DNA of 64,000 nt. Origin: Nitzschia sp. DOCU1 (lineage: Eukaryota > Bacillariophyta > Bacillariophyceae > Bacillariales > Bacillariaceae). The position numbers were made by a program, and so were the translations under genes. Positions 47,085 through 57,375 of this stretch are shown in pieces (position 1 is the first letter of the stretch; each line of letters opens with the position of its first letter). The notes under the pieces were generated by a model. The model did not search any database, was not told the DNA's origin, and saw only the letters and a list, made by a program, of their open reading frames with translations. The stretch is taken from positions 2,633,534 through 2,697,533 of the forward strand of contig OX595986.1 in the NCBI GenBank assembly GCA_951394045.1, read 5' to 3'.

Positions 47085-49316
47085 CTATGATACTTGCGTC
47101 TTAAGCTTCTGAACGAGCGCCGATAGAGCGCTGGCACCAGCGCTCTTCGTGTTCTCCTCCACATTGACGTTAGGGGCAACGGGAGTATCTGCCTGCTTCT
47201 TTCGCTTTTTCTTACGGCGTTTTGTTTGCTCTGATAGAATCTCACGCATGGCGGACGTATCCCTGAAATTCGGGTCGGTCTTGTCGATTCCAAAGCGATC
47301 GTCTGTTCCATCCAGTACTGCCGCGAATCGATTATCCTGGATGTCCACCTTGAAGTCTTTGCCGGAAACGTCGGCAGCAATTTTATCTTCTTTTCGTTTT
47401 CGGGAGCCGCGAAGCTTTTTGTCCTTATTCTTCTCCATTCGTTCAATGCCACGAATATCGAAATCCCTGGCTTCTTCTTCCTCATTCTCACCTGCCAAGA
47501 GGAGCTCAAGCTCTTGGTTGTTGGAATGTTGGATCGATTTCTTTCCCTTGGCTTCGCCTGATTTCGAACGTTTGTCATTGTCCGTGAAAAAGTCATCGTC
47601 TTCGTCACCACTGGAATCCAAAGCTTTGTGACGGCCGACCGGCGTGTCTGTGACAGCTAATCCTCTATTCTTGGCCGCCAATTTCCGCTCCTTGCGCTTC
47701 TGTTTCCGTTTTTCTTGATACTTCTGCCACGGTGTGAGCTCCACCTCATCATCACTCTTCGCATCGAGTTTACTGCGAATCTTTTCCTCCAGACTTTTGG
47801 ATCCGGGTATAAACTTGAGCGTCTTGCCACCTTCTTCATCCGAATTGCCCTCGCCACTGGAAGAATCATCTTCGTCTGACTTTGCACCATGACCCTCGGC
47901 TTCGTCTCCACTGTCAAGACCCAACAGTTTGCGAAGTTTTGATCCCTTGGTAGCCTTGTCATCATCGGACTCGTCGTCGCTCGATGCATCTGACGCCAAG
48001 TAGGCTCGGAGATCTTCGGCTTCGGAAATGTTCTGCCATTGCTTACTACCGTACTTTGTAAGTTTGCGCTCACGCTCCACATCACCTTGGTCCCAGGTGC
48101 ATTGAACGTTCGTCTGCTGCAAAGCGCTCACGATGAATTCTGGCGGCTCATAGTTACTCGGAATCGAAGTGGCTTCATCCCTCATAGGTCGTCCCGTCAC
48201 AACACCCTTGACCTCCTCCGCTGGAAGCGTTCGAAGATCAATGGCTGAGCTTGAGTGCTCGAATTCCATTCCGTCCACTTCACGATAGGCGATATCTGCG
48301 TACTCCGCCTTGACGAACTCGACGACGGCAAAGAAATATTTCAACTTGGAAGCCTCGTACGCACGCAACTTTTCGGGATCGAAATCGGATTCATCATAAT
48401 TATTTGTTTCTTCCGGGTCCAGAGCAAGCTCCTCGTCAGCACCAGAATCCTCGCCGTCATCATCTTCTTCCTTATGGGAATCATCACTGTCGTTTTGGTC
48501 TTCCTCCTCGTCGTCGGCACTGTCGTCGTCGTTCTCGCCTTGGTCTCCTGCCGCCCTTCGTGTTTTCTTTCGCTTCCAAATATTCGAAGGGCCAACCACC
48601 TTGTCTTTGGCCATGCGTTCCATTCCAAAGTCGCTTTGAAAGACTTGAACCTTCTTGACACCAGCGGGCGGCACAAAACTCGCCAGGATGGAATATATAT
48701 CTACGGCTCGAACATTTTCCCAATCCAAATTGCACGCCACCAAGTACGGCGATTCAACATCCGAAAACTCCACTTGCTCCTCGAGTCTTGCAGAAGGATC
48801 CAACACACCGGCCGTTCCATAGACGGGATCCTCCCCTTCTTCGTCGTCGTCCTCTTCCGAGGACTGAGAAGAATCTTCGTCTTCCGATGAACTCGACATG
48901 GCCAACTCTCCACGCGATAAAGCCGTCAAATAAGCAATTCGAGACGCAGGATCCTCATTATGTTTCTCATCGTCCGAATCATCGTCCTTCTCGACAGGAG
49001 TCGCGGTAGTGGGTTTCTCATTGTCACTCTCACTTTCTGACTCTGTCTCGTCTTTCGTTGCCTTGTCTTTTTGTTCATCTTTTCCTTCTTCAATAGTATA
49101 AAACGCGCTCAATTCCTCTTTTACGGCTTGTTTCTTCTTGCCTCGTCCATATTGGTCCTTTCCTTCCAGTTGGAAACGCGGATCCGTCAAGACGGACGAG
49201 AAGCGCTCGTCCAGAACGACCTTGGATTGATGTTTGGGGAGGGAACGAAATTGTGGCCGCGTCTCGGCGGCAGCAAAACGGTCCTCTTTCGATCGTTTCT
49301 TACTTTTCTTGCCCAT
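47085..49316 (-). CDS. ESF1: ESF1 pre-rRNA processing protein
   Basis: A nucleolar protein of 743 residues needed for early cleavage of pre-18S rRNA. The start is taken at MGKKSKKRSKEDRFAAAE (ATG at 49316). Family marks: DERFSSVLTDPRFQ near the N-terminus, then SARLEEQVEFSDVESPYLVA and LDWENVRAVDIYSILASFVP, which begin an RRM-like domain; IWKRKKTRR; AYEASKLKYFFAVVEF; CTWDQGDVERERKLTK; and WQKYQEKRKQKRKER. The C-terminal NUC153 motif NRFAAVLDGTDDRFGIDKTD followed by PNFRDTSAMR is clear. Acidic Asp/Glu/Ser runs separate these blocks, as in yeast and human ESF1. The gene is a single exon and head-to-head with DNA2. Confidence 0.92.
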   Translation of the reverse strand: MGKKSKKRSKEDRFAAAETRPQFRSLPKHQSKVVLDERFSSVLTDPRFQLEGKDQYGRGKKKQAVKEELSAFYTIEEGKDEQKDKATKDETESESESDNEKPTTATPVEKDDDSDDEKHNEDPASRIAYLTALSRGELAMSSSSEDEDSSQSSEEDDDEEGEDPVYGTAGVLDPSARLEEQVEFSDVESPYLVACNLDWENVRAVDIYSILASFVPPAGVKKVQVFQSDFGMERMAKDKVVGPSNIWKRKKTRRAAGDQGENDDDSADDEEEDQNDSDDSHKEEDDDGEDSGADEELALDPEETNNYDESDFDPEKLRAYEASKLKYFFAVVEFVKAEYADIAYREVDGMEFEHSSSAIDLRTLPAEEVKGVVTGRPMRDEATSIPSNYEPPEFIVSALQQTNVQCTWDQGDVERERKLTKYGSKQWQNISEAEDLRAYLASDASSDDESDDDKATKGSKLRKLLGLDSGDEAEGHGAKSDEDDSSSGEGNSDEEGGKTLKFIPGSKSLEEKIRSKLDAKSDDEVELTPWQKYQEKRKQKRKERKLAAKNRGLAVTDTPVGRHKALDSSGDEDDDFFTDNDKRSKSGEAKGKKSIQHSNNQELELLLAGENEEEEARDFDIRGIERMEKNKDKKLRGSRKRKEDKIAADVSGKDFKVDIQDNRFAAVLDGTDDRFGIDKTDPNFRDTSAMREILSEQTKRRKKKRKKQADTPVAPNVNVEENTKSAGASALSALVQKLKTQVS

Positions 49317-49766
49317 GTTGATGACTTTGGTAATGTTTTGCCAAGCAAGCACACAAGCTCGTCAATGCTATCGAGTCGAGTGCCGAAGAAAATGAAAAAG
49401 TGTTTGCGTCCGCTCGCAAAAATGGCGGGAAATGTGGTTGGTGGTGATGGCGGGTCCAAGAATGAGCTAGACTGACGGACAGACCAAACCGATCCGATTC
49501 GATTCATCGGAACCGTTTGTCCTTGATCCGCTTCGATCAGGTTCGAGCCAAAAACTTGTTGCCTGGCGGGATGGGTACGCAAAAATCTTACCAGGTCCTA
49601 CGGGATTTGGGCAGCGACGCTGGCTCGCGCCTGCCAATCGGACCCATATCCTTTCCCCACACAACCGAGCAACGTCGAAACGACATCTAATTCATCCCGA
49701 CAATGATGATGCTTACTTTCGGCATTTGAATGAACGACATAGGTAGAACCGAACAAGATTCCCATA
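49317..49766. promoter_or_regulatory. Divergent promoter region, 450 bp
   Basis: The start codons of ESF1 (minus) and DNA2 (plus) face away from each other here, so both promoters must be inside. GATCCGATTCGATTCATCGG at 49492-49511 contains partly palindromic elements; nothing else stands out. Confidence 0.5.
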
Positions 49767-52700
49767 ATGGTAAACGACGAGGAAATGTATACGAGCAGCG
49801 ATGGCGAAGAATCTCCTGGACAACCACTTGTTGAAATGAGCCAGGACTGTGTTGTCGAGTGGAATGAAAGTCAGCACGAGAGTTTCCCGCTGGGCGGAGC
49901 AAAGACGCCACTTTGTTCGTCTTCGATTTCGCCCAAGAGCAGCAGTGGACGGCATCGACAAAATAAGCCTCATCGATCACTAGGACTGGAGGAAGTCCGT
50001 CGGAAACTGGAGGAACAGAGTCAACGCAGTGGAGACAGAGGCAAACGAACGAAGACGACCAGAGAGTCAAAATCACCTGGTAATGCTTCAGGGGAGGAAG
50101 AAATCAATGCGATATTTGATATTCTAAAGCAGGAGGACAACGGGCTTCCACTGGGTGTGTCTCCCGTCGAGGCGGCGACACAACGCACTGGCAACCGAGA
50201 GCGGATTCCCGCTGGCTTGTACCGAAACCGACCTGCAGTGACGTCGTTAGCACCTCGGCGTAGACGGCGGCAGCAAGAACAGATTCCTCTTAGCAACAAG
50301 CGGCAACAATCGGAGCCGTCAGGTGGAGTATCGACCGCATCACTGTGTAAAACGCCTCCTCCTTCCACCAAAGAAGGAGCCTTTGATAGTTTACTGAAGC
50401 AGTTGACGGAGCAGGAGGCATCGGGACTGAAGGTTCCGGCACCTAGTCTCGACAAGGAGAATCTTAGCTTGCTAGCATTGGATCCCAGTTCTATTCAAAG
50501 TCCGGCCATTGTTGCTACCAACAATGCTCCTCCACAATCGCTACAAGTACACTCCGCCGCAGAGATTTTTCCAACCGGGACGGGGACATCAGGTAATACT
50601 GGCACAATGGCATGGTAAGTGATAGCAAAGAGAGGTGGTTTGCGCCAGAGACACACCATTTCTTACATATAATCTGTAGTCCCGCTCCAAACTTACCAAC
50701 GCGACCGCTCAATGGGGATTCCTCGGTCCCTTCTGCCCCACTGGCAAAGGCCACTGATCGCCCATCAGCACCCAACCCCGAAAACGTATGGAAAGCACCC
50801 AGTACCTCGACTGTCCCCTCTCTCCCTAAACCGAAACCATCACAAACCGTTGCTGCAAAACAAACCAAGGACATTGAGGAAGATGAGTTTGGAGACTTTG
50901 ATTTTGACGATGTAGATATGGAACGTTTGGATTCCCTTTTATCCGCAAAGTCGTCCCAGCATGCTATCGCGGATTCCCCTGCGGTTTTAGGCAGCGCTGC
51001 GATCATGCCCAAGATCCCACAAAGCGCACCTGGGGCTTTACACGAGCAGCCTCCATCGAATCGTCTTATGCAACCTGTTAAATCAGAAGCAACGCCGCAA
51101 GCCAAGGTTTTGAGTCAGCAACCCATCGTCGCAGATGAATTTGGCGAGTTTCCAGACATTGATTTCGATATGATTGATCAAGTCATTGCGACTCGACAAG
51201 AGGATGATTCTCCATTGACAAAGGACAAAGTCTGCAATCCTAGGAGTTTGTCCAATGATTCCTCGGGTCTTTCGTTCATCAAGTTTTCTCGGTACAAGAT
51301 TTTGAAGATTCAAGACGATTGGGCCAAATACACGAAAACACTGTCGGTGGCTGCATGGACTGATAGTATGCTCCGTGATAACGAGGAAGAGTTTAGAATA
51401 CACAGGGATTGTGACGTGAAGATTGTCCCGGGCGACGGAAGTGGATCGGGCGTCTTGAAGATTGGCGCACTGCCGAACTATGTAGACGCTGGATACATTC
51501 AACTGCGTGGGGTATGGTTCTACAGTGAAGTGGAGGAGGGAGACTTCATTCACGTGTGCTCTTTGGGTGGTCGCTTCCGGACAGATCCTTCTGCGCTTCC
51601 CATCGTCTTACACAGCCATCCTCCTGTGGGGAGCGTTCCAGATGACCTCGTGCTCATTCACCATCCTGACATGCTCCTTACCCCAACCGTTGTTAGCGAT
51701 ACTGTTGCCTGTCCCCGTTTAGCGGTCTTGAAGTCTCGCCTTGGGTCGTCAGGGCTAACTTCAAAGGCCGCCTTAATTGGAACTCTTCGGCATGCTCTCT
51801 TTGGATTGTGCATTAAAGATCAAAACTTTGAAAAGACGTTTGTGGTGAGGAGAGCTAAGAAAATTGTTCGAGAAAACGCGGAGGCGTTGCTTGGGTGCAG
51901 TGTGACCACAGAAGAAGCAGAGCAACAACTGGTCGATACTCTGCCGGTGATTGTCGATTTTGTCAGGAAACACACCACTTTTTTGTCTCCCGCTAAAGCA
52001 ACAGCTGCGCCCACTGCATATGTGACTGGCCATGTCGGTGCGAACAATGGCATTCGCTTTGCTGCCCACTCGACGTGCTCTATAGAGGAGCCCGCCACTT
52101 CGCCTGAGCTCGGGCTCAAAGGAATCATCGACGCCGTACTGGAGACAACCATTGCCGATGCTGGAAAGGAGAATGATCGCACCCAGCAAACGATCACTGG
52201 ATTGAAGAATTCACTAATGGCGCTAGAGCTCAAGACTGGCCACAATCAAACGTCTCAACACATGCACATGGGTCAGCTGTCACTCTATACTCTGATGCTA
52301 CAAGCCCAATTCGGAGTCAAGCTGGGTTCGAATGAAATCCGTACTTCAATTCCGTTAAGGACCAGTGGGAAGCCTGATCCGGAGGGCGCCGCTTCAGGAG
52401 GGCTGTTGTTGTACTTGAATGATAAATCATCAAAAGCGACCCACGTTGCCCCGGAGTTTGATGAATTCAAGAGCTTGATTGGGAACCGAAACATCATTGC
52501 TGCAAGGCTTGCCAAAGCTTCCAAGCCCCGAGGTATTTCTTTGCGGTACGAAGAGGAAGGCTCAGACAACAAGTATAATGAGCAAAGGTATGTTACAAGA
52601 TTAAAGGTATCCAGTTTCAAGGGGACCATATCTTACCTCCCTTTGAAAGAATTACTCTGTTTGAATCAGCGCCGCCAGTGGAACTACCGGATGTCCAGAG

Positions 52701-55207
52701 GTCGGATCAAAGCTGCACAAGGTGTTTTGAGAATCGCTCCTGTATGCTCTATGCTTTCTCGGAGTCGGAAAACAATGATCCACATGGCGTTAGAAGGAGT
52801 CATGGGGGGCTTATGACAAGGTTTACAGGCAAATTGCAACCAGGTGATATGGATTACTTTCGAAAATGGGATCGATTGATCGATCTCGAAGCACACGCGA
52901 CAGTTGGTAACATAGCTGCATCATGGCTAGTAGACTCGCGGGCAAGAGAAAAGGCCACCGGAGAATCCATCTCGTCACTCTACTATGACGGATGCCTTCC
53001 CGGTCGAGATGGCTCGAGCGTGCTTCTCCACTTTCGAAAAGCGCACAGTCAATTCAATATGGACAGTCTTGCCGTTGGCAAAGGCTCACACGTCGTCATC
53101 AGTACAGATGGCAACACCTTTGTCGATTCTCAATCCGATCCAACACTAGAATACGAAAATACGCAACGAGAGTGGAAGAAGCTTCGCCACCGTATGCATG
53201 TTGTCCGGGGATTCTTGGATGAAGTAAAAGGTGATGGTGTTTTGATATCCGCAAAGAAAGAAGATCTTGACCGGATTCGAGACATGTGTAATCGCTACAA
53301 GAAGGCAGCCAAGGACGACGGAGGCAGGACGCTTCTTTTTCGTGTGGACAAGGATAACTCTGCGGTCGGCATCGGAACGCTACGGCAGAATCTGATCAAT
53401 TTGTTCACTTCGGACCATGCTCAAAGCAGCACAGAGGGAACTACGCAAATCGATATTGCCAAACAACGCCGACTTCCTCGTTTGAGAGATATTATTGTTC
53501 GATTGACGCCGCCAACCTTTAAGACCACCAATGACGAGTCTCTCTTCAACTTCATGGGGCCGACGCTTCCTGGATGTGACTTGAAAGTGCTATCCTTGGA
53601 ATTTCAGTCACTTAACCAAGATCAGCAAGATGCAGTACGAAAGGTCGTGTCTGCGAACGACTTCGCCTTGGTTCAAGGACTACCCGGAACAGGGAAGACC
53701 TCCACTTTGTCATTCATCACACGCCTGTTGGCTGCTCGTGGTAAACGCGTTCTTATAACGTCGTATACTAACGGGGCAGTAGACAACGTTCTGCTGAAGC
53801 TATTGGAGAGTGGTGTGGGAAAGGTGGATAGTCGATATCGTTCTATGATGGTGCGGGTTGGTCCTCGCCACTCATGCCACGAGGCAACAAAGGCTTTTCA
53901 TGTCAACGATCTTGCCGTGGCCGCGGAGACCCGCCTTGGCCAGGAGGAAGAACTCTCGCAAAATAGCTCTCATCGTGGCAGATTACCCCGCGCTGAAACG
54001 TTAGCAGAGGTAATGTCGTCGGCCCGTATTGTTTGTACTACGGTGCTGACAGTACCCCGCACCCCACTTCTAGTCAATGAGCTCTTTGACGTAGTCATTG
54101 TCGACGAAGCAGGACAAACAAGCCAGCCCGCTGTTCTTGGCGCGCTAATGGCAGCCGATTCTTTTGTTTTGGTGGGTGATCACAAGCAGCTTCCACCATT
54201 AGTCAGCAGCGAAATTGCTCAGGCCGGAGGTAAGGTCTCGAATCGTCTGGGTTGGACCGAAATTTCCCCCAATTCTAATGTGCGTCTTGATTTGAAGGTT
54301 ACGGAGAGTCGATGTTGAAACGACTGGCCGAGGCGCACCCCTCTTCCATCTCAGCCCTGACCCACCAGTATCGAATGAATGAAGAGATCTGCAAGCTCAG
54401 TAGCTACATGATTTACGGTGGTCGGCTCAAGTGCGGCAGCGACGAAGTCCGAAATCAGCGACTATCTCTCCCCGGCTTCCCGACGAATCTACCTCCAGTT
54501 GCGAAGAAAGGGGTATGGCCGTGGCTCAAAATGGCTATTTCCCCTGACTGTCCAGTAACATTTGTCGATACCGATAATATCAAAAAGTCTCCCTCGTCGG
54601 AAACAAAGGACAAAGCACAGATGGAGGCACTGGAGGAGAAAACAGGTGGTCGAGCCGGCGGCAAGATTACGAACCTAGTCGAAGCTAAACTCGTACGGTA
54701 TATTATCGATGGGCTGGTCGCCACCGGGGCGCCATTGGATCAAATCGGAGTAATCAGCCCTTTTCGTGTGCAGGTATGTTCAAAATGCCGCGGATTGAAT
54801 GTTGACAGGCCGGTTGTTGCCAACCATCTTGGTGTGTGCTTCCCTTATAGGTTCATATTCTAGAAGACGATCCAGCGATTGGAGATTGGAAGAAATCTGG
54901 TCTTGAGGTCAGCACAATCGATAGGTACCAAGGTCGGGACAAACAAGTGATAATTCTTTCGCTTGTCCGAAGTAATCCCGAAGGAAACGTCGGGCGTCTT
55001 TTGCAAGACAGCCGCCGCATCAATGTTGCACTGACAAGAGCAAAGTCCAAGCTAATCATTATCGGGTCTTTCTCCACACTTAAGACAGGAAGTGTTTCCT
55101 TGCGACCAGTGTTGGGCCGCATTAATGCTAACAAGCAACGGCTTCTCCTACCAGAAAATGCTTTGGAATGTTATCGTTTTCCAAGGACGAATCATGTTGT
55201 CGAGTGA
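49767..55207 (+). CDS. DNA2: DNA2 replication helicase/nuclease
   Basis: A 1722-residue enzyme that trims long Okazaki flaps and resects double-strand breaks. Exons are 49767-50614, 50680-52587, 52650-54229, 54298-54773 and 54851-55207 (introns 65, 62, 68, 77 bp); every junction falls in a conserved block and keeps frame. Residues 1-480 are a poorly conserved extension with two related acidic motifs, [19 protein letters not shown] and [17 protein letters not shown]. The RecB-like nuclease contains [10 protein letters not shown] and MALELKTGH, with Fe-S cluster cysteines in [14 protein letters not shown]. The helicase has Walker [37 protein letters not shown], and the final [12 protein letters not shown] and [13 protein letters not shown]. 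All motor motifs are intact. The stop is 33 bp from the convergent Obg gene. Confidence 0.95.
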
Positions 55208-55240
55208 CCAAGTTGTTGATGAACCCATAAAAAGTTAGAT

Positions 55241-56815
55241 CTAGCTTTTGCTCACGCTACTCTGAACTACGACCTCCCGTAGCGCTCGTGACAGCAGTGA
55301 AAGTCCATGTCCCGTTACGCCCGCACTAATGCCAATAATGTCGCCCGATGTTTGAAGCCCAGTGTCCTTAACGACACTTGCGAGTCCATCGATGATATTT
55401 TCGTACTCGACAGAATCCACCAAGTCGACTTTGTTTGCCACAACTAGCGCCTTTCGATTCAGCATCGTTCCATCTCCATACGCTGAGAGTTCGTCGACTA
55501 GAGTTCGCAAATCTTGTGTAGGATCCCGACCGTCGACTCCTGCAATGTCAACAATATACAAAAGTGCTTTTGTTCGTTCCAAGTGCCGCAAAAAGTCATG
55601 CCCTCGACCCCTGCCCTCGGATGCCCCCGCAATGAGGCCTGGAACGTCAGCCGCACAAAGGCGGAATCCGTCTCGGTATTCGATATAACCCACCAAGGGA
55701 TTCAGTGTTGTGAAAGGATACGGTGCAATATATGGAGTCGCCCTACTCATGGCGGCTAACAAGCTGCTCTTGCCTGCATTAGGGAATCCTACCAATCCAA
55801 CATCGGCAATCAGTTTCAATTCCAACTCGAGAAATGCAGACTCTCCCGGTTGCGGACTAGCATATTTCGCCAAAGTTTCCTGAGGTGGCAACGGTCCATT
55901 GTAGCTGGCAAACAATCCAGAGCCTTTCCCTCCACGACCTCCTCGAGCCACCACCACATGAGACCCTGGTTCATCCAACTGCGCCACTACCACCTTTTCT
56001 CGTTCTCCCCACGGAGTAAATGAATCGCGGGACGACGAGGAATCGTCTTCGGTGATATATCCATCATAGGTAGCAACTTGGTCAAAATCTTCACCATCAC
56101 TTACTTCTTCATCAGAATCATAGTCGTTGGAGGCCAAATATGGCTGATTAGGTATGGAGCGGTCAAGATCTCCTCGGCTACTGCCTGGTCGACTCTGTGA
56201 CTCGGCGTCTTCTACGTCGTCTTCCAACAGATCTTCTGGCGTACCGATTGTTCGAACAGTCTTTGTTTCTTCATCCCATTCTTCATTATAATCCAAAATT
56301 CGTCGAATAACCACCCCACACGGGACTCTCAAAACCGTATTCTTTCCCTTGCGGCCGTGCTTATTTTGGCTACTTCCATGCGTTCCAGCTTCTGCCATGA
56401 CATGTGGATGCGTCCATCGCAACGATTGTTCCTCAGGATCTGCCACAATAACGACACTCCCACCATTTCCACCGTGACCACCATCAGGACGACTCTTGCG
56501 CTTGCGTCCAATTTGAAACATGGACAATGATCCTTTGCCACCCATGCCACCGGATACTTGGACTCGAGTGCGATCGACAAATCGATAGGAAGCCCGACCA
56601 CTGTCACGACGTTCTTTGATGCGGGGTCGTTTGCGCTTAGAAGCAGTATTATTGTTGGATGATGCCTTGTGAATGTCGACACTGATAGAACGTTGAGATC
56701 CATGGTAAGAAGGAACATTCCATAAAGATATCGCGGTGGCATGTCGGGAGGAAACTACTAGTGATGCATCAGGAGCCAAATAACAAAAGGTCCTCGCGAC
56801 TGCAATTCTCATCAT
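55241..56815 (-). CDS. Obg-family GTPase, organellar
   Basis: A ribosome-assembly GTPase of 524 residues, single exon. About 80 residues precede the Obg fold and begin MMRIAVARTFCYLAPDASLV; they are poor in acids, so a mitochondrial presequence is likely (MTG2/GTPBP5-like), although plastid ObgC cannot be excluded. The Gly-rich Obg domain runs from VQVSGGMGGKGSLSMFQIG and GGHGGNGGSV to GGRGGKGSGLFASYNG. It is split by an acidic, Ser/Asp-rich insertion of about 90 residues (around SNDYDSDEEVSDGEDF). The G domain has GFPNAGKSSLLAA (G1), PYPFTTLNP (G2), DVPGLIAGASEGRG (G3), VANKVDLV (G4) and ISAGVTGHG (G5). It expects to act on the large subunit of an organelle ribosome. Confidence 0.92.
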   Translation of the reverse strand: MMRIAVARTFCYLAPDASLVVSSRHATAISLWNVPSYHGSQRSISVDIHKASSNNNTASKRKRPRIKERRDSGRASYRFVDRTRVQVSGGMGGKGSLSMFQIGRKRKSRPDGGHGGNGGSVVIVADPEEQSLRWTHPHVMAEAGTHGSSQNKHGRKGKNTVLRVPCGVVIRRILDYNEEWDEETKTVRTIGTPEDLLEDDVEDAESQSRPGSSRGDLDRSIPNQPYLASNDYDSDEEVSDGEDFDQVATYDGYITEDDSSSSRDSFTPWGEREKVVVAQLDEPGSHVVVARGGRGGKGSGLFASYNGPLPPQETLAKYASPQPGESAFLELELKLIADVGLVGFPNAGKSSLLAAMSRATPYIAPYPFTTLNPLVGYIEYRDGFRLCAADVPGLIAGASEGRGRGHDFLRHLERTKALLYIVDIAGVDGRDPTQDLRTLVDELSAYGDGTMLNRKALVVANKVDLVDSVEYENIIDGLASVVKDTGLQTSGDIIGISAGVTGHGLSLLSRALREVVVQSSVSKS

Positions 56816-57375
56816 GATGCAATGCTATATTTCGTCCCGAAAGACACTTTAGTGGAAAACAATAATAACTGCGCCGAGCTGGGGATGTAAGTTCGGTATG
56901 GTCAGTAATCGGTAATCAACGACAACGCTAAGACGGACCGCCATTGTGATGATCCACAAAATCGAGAAAAGATATGCTGTCGTTGCTGGTCATCGGTGGC
57001 GGGCTGAAGTGCCACGTGGAATCCTTTTGACCTCTTGGTCACTAGAATTTTCGGGGGGAGATCTAAGTTGAATTTGGGGGAAACGTGCTACTGGCAGTAT
57101 GATAGCGCGGTAGGATTTTTCATTGGCCCCCGTTTATGCCGTGCATGCCATTTCGTCTGCATCCAACATGGAGATACAAAGTTAGCAAAACAGCAACAAA
57201 GACTATTGTCCTTCACTCATTGAACCTCTCGGATTGTTGTTTGTAAGGGCTAACAAGAGAGAAGAACTGCTGGTTGATCTCATACATATCGAAGATTAGC
57301 CGACGGTTTACAGGAGTGGCATCCATTTTGTTTTTCAAAAGAAAAAGCCAGACCCCCACTTTTGCAAGGAGCCCT
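56816..57375. promoter_or_regulatory. Divergent promoter region, 560 bp
   Basis: This separates the start codons of Obg (minus) and the CXXC-PHD protein (plus). The reading frame of the latter is open back to about 57274 but without an ATG. No other gene or repeat is apparent. Confidence 0.5.

Noticed and set aside
48255..48890. Hydrophobic-looking plus-strand frame antisense to ESF1
   Set aside because: Acidic GAN codons on the minus strand read as Val/Leu/Ile/Phe on the other strand, giving false membrane segments.
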